The position numbers and the translations under genes were made by a program. 5,585 bases of DNA from an uncultured Rhodospirillales bacterium (lineage in GTDB: Bacteria; Pseudomonadota; Alphaproteobacteria; Rhodospirillales; Defluviicoccaceae). Position 1 is the stretch's first letter. Every line of letters starts with the position of its first letter. The stretch is from NCBI GenBank assembly GCA_937127205.1, contig CAKZLS010000305.1, positions 1 through 5,585 of the forward strand. Direction: 5' to 3'. Below the pieces are notes generated by a model. It did not search any database, was not told where the DNA came from, and worked only from the letters and a program-made list of their open reading frames with translations. This document shows, piece by piece, positions 5,571 to 5,585 of the stretch.

Positions 5571-5585
5571 AGAAGATAAGGGTGT
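5567..5585 (+). CDS. Possible start of a divergent plus-strand gene, cut off by the window edge
   Basis: ATG 5567 opens a frame reading MKKIRV to the edge. A competing ATG at 5557 reads MIIHEEDKG and has GGAG 9 nt upstream (5544-5547), so which start is real, if either, cannot be decided. In several alphaproteobacteria the gene divergent from pck is the response regulator chvI; MKKIRV would suit a receiver-domain start but is far too short to support that name. Confidence 0.25.

Larger units (their letters stand above)
5155..5585. other. Control region upstream of pckG, likely divergent promoter region
   Basis: About 430 bases without a convincing gene. From the pckG side it holds the pckG leader with a small hairpin (5185-5207), a T run on the minus strand (5216-5212), the palindrome CACCGGTG (5221-5228), a 19-bp inverted repeat (5234-5252), a promoter-like pair (5282-5310), a very AT-rich block (5281-5400), then repeats at 5446-5478 and 5512-5533 and possible starts of a plus-strand gene near the right edge. 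The base composition differs sharply from the GC-rich genes beside it. Confidence 0.7.

Noticed and set aside
1..5585. CRISPR array, tRNA, rRNA, insertion sequence or phage attachment site
   Set aside because: No regularly spaced repeats, cloverleaf or transposase-like sequence was seen on either strand.

Overview
The window is a GC-rich bacterial chromosomal segment with an alphaproteobacterial look: strong GC bias at third codon positions, an LDH-like malate dehydrogenase, and a PEP carboxykinase gene beside an AT-rich divergent intergenic region. The assignment to a lineage such as Rhodospirillales is inference from gene content and style, not a measurement.

Layout from left to right. Bases 2-124 hold the C-terminal end of a plus-strand gene whose tail looks like a DUF1349 (concanavalin A-like) protein. 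It is followed 45 nt later by a complete plus-strand gene (170-2011) for an integral-membrane glycerophosphodiester phosphodiesterase. After a roughly 195-nt convergent intergenic gap come two minus-strand genes: malate dehydrogenase mdh (2207-3163) and, upstream of it in the direction of transcription, GTP-type phosphoenolpyruvate carboxykinase pckG (3295-5154, start reassigned from a GTG to an internal ATG that has a proper Shine-Dalgarno sequence). The 131 nt between pckG and mdh contain a perfect 10-bp GC hairpin. Bases 5155-5585 are a non-coding or divergent control region: a structured pckG leader with an inverted repeat that resembles an operator, a very AT-rich block (22 G/C in 120 bases at 5281-5400), several further repeats, and at the right edge a possible start of a divergent plus-strand gene that is cut off.

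Functionally, mdh and pckG meet at oxaloacetate: Mdh interconverts malate and oxaloacetate, and PckG converts oxaloacetate to PEP with GTP. Together they form the C4-dicarboxylate-to-gluconeogenesis route. The GDPD gene is a separate convergent unit concerned with glycerophosphodiester (phospholipid headgroup) breakdown at the membrane.

I see no phage, insertion sequence, CRISPR, tRNA or rRNA, and no clearly new biological system. The parts that deserve a second look are the pckG control region and the pckG-mdh intercistronic hairpin.
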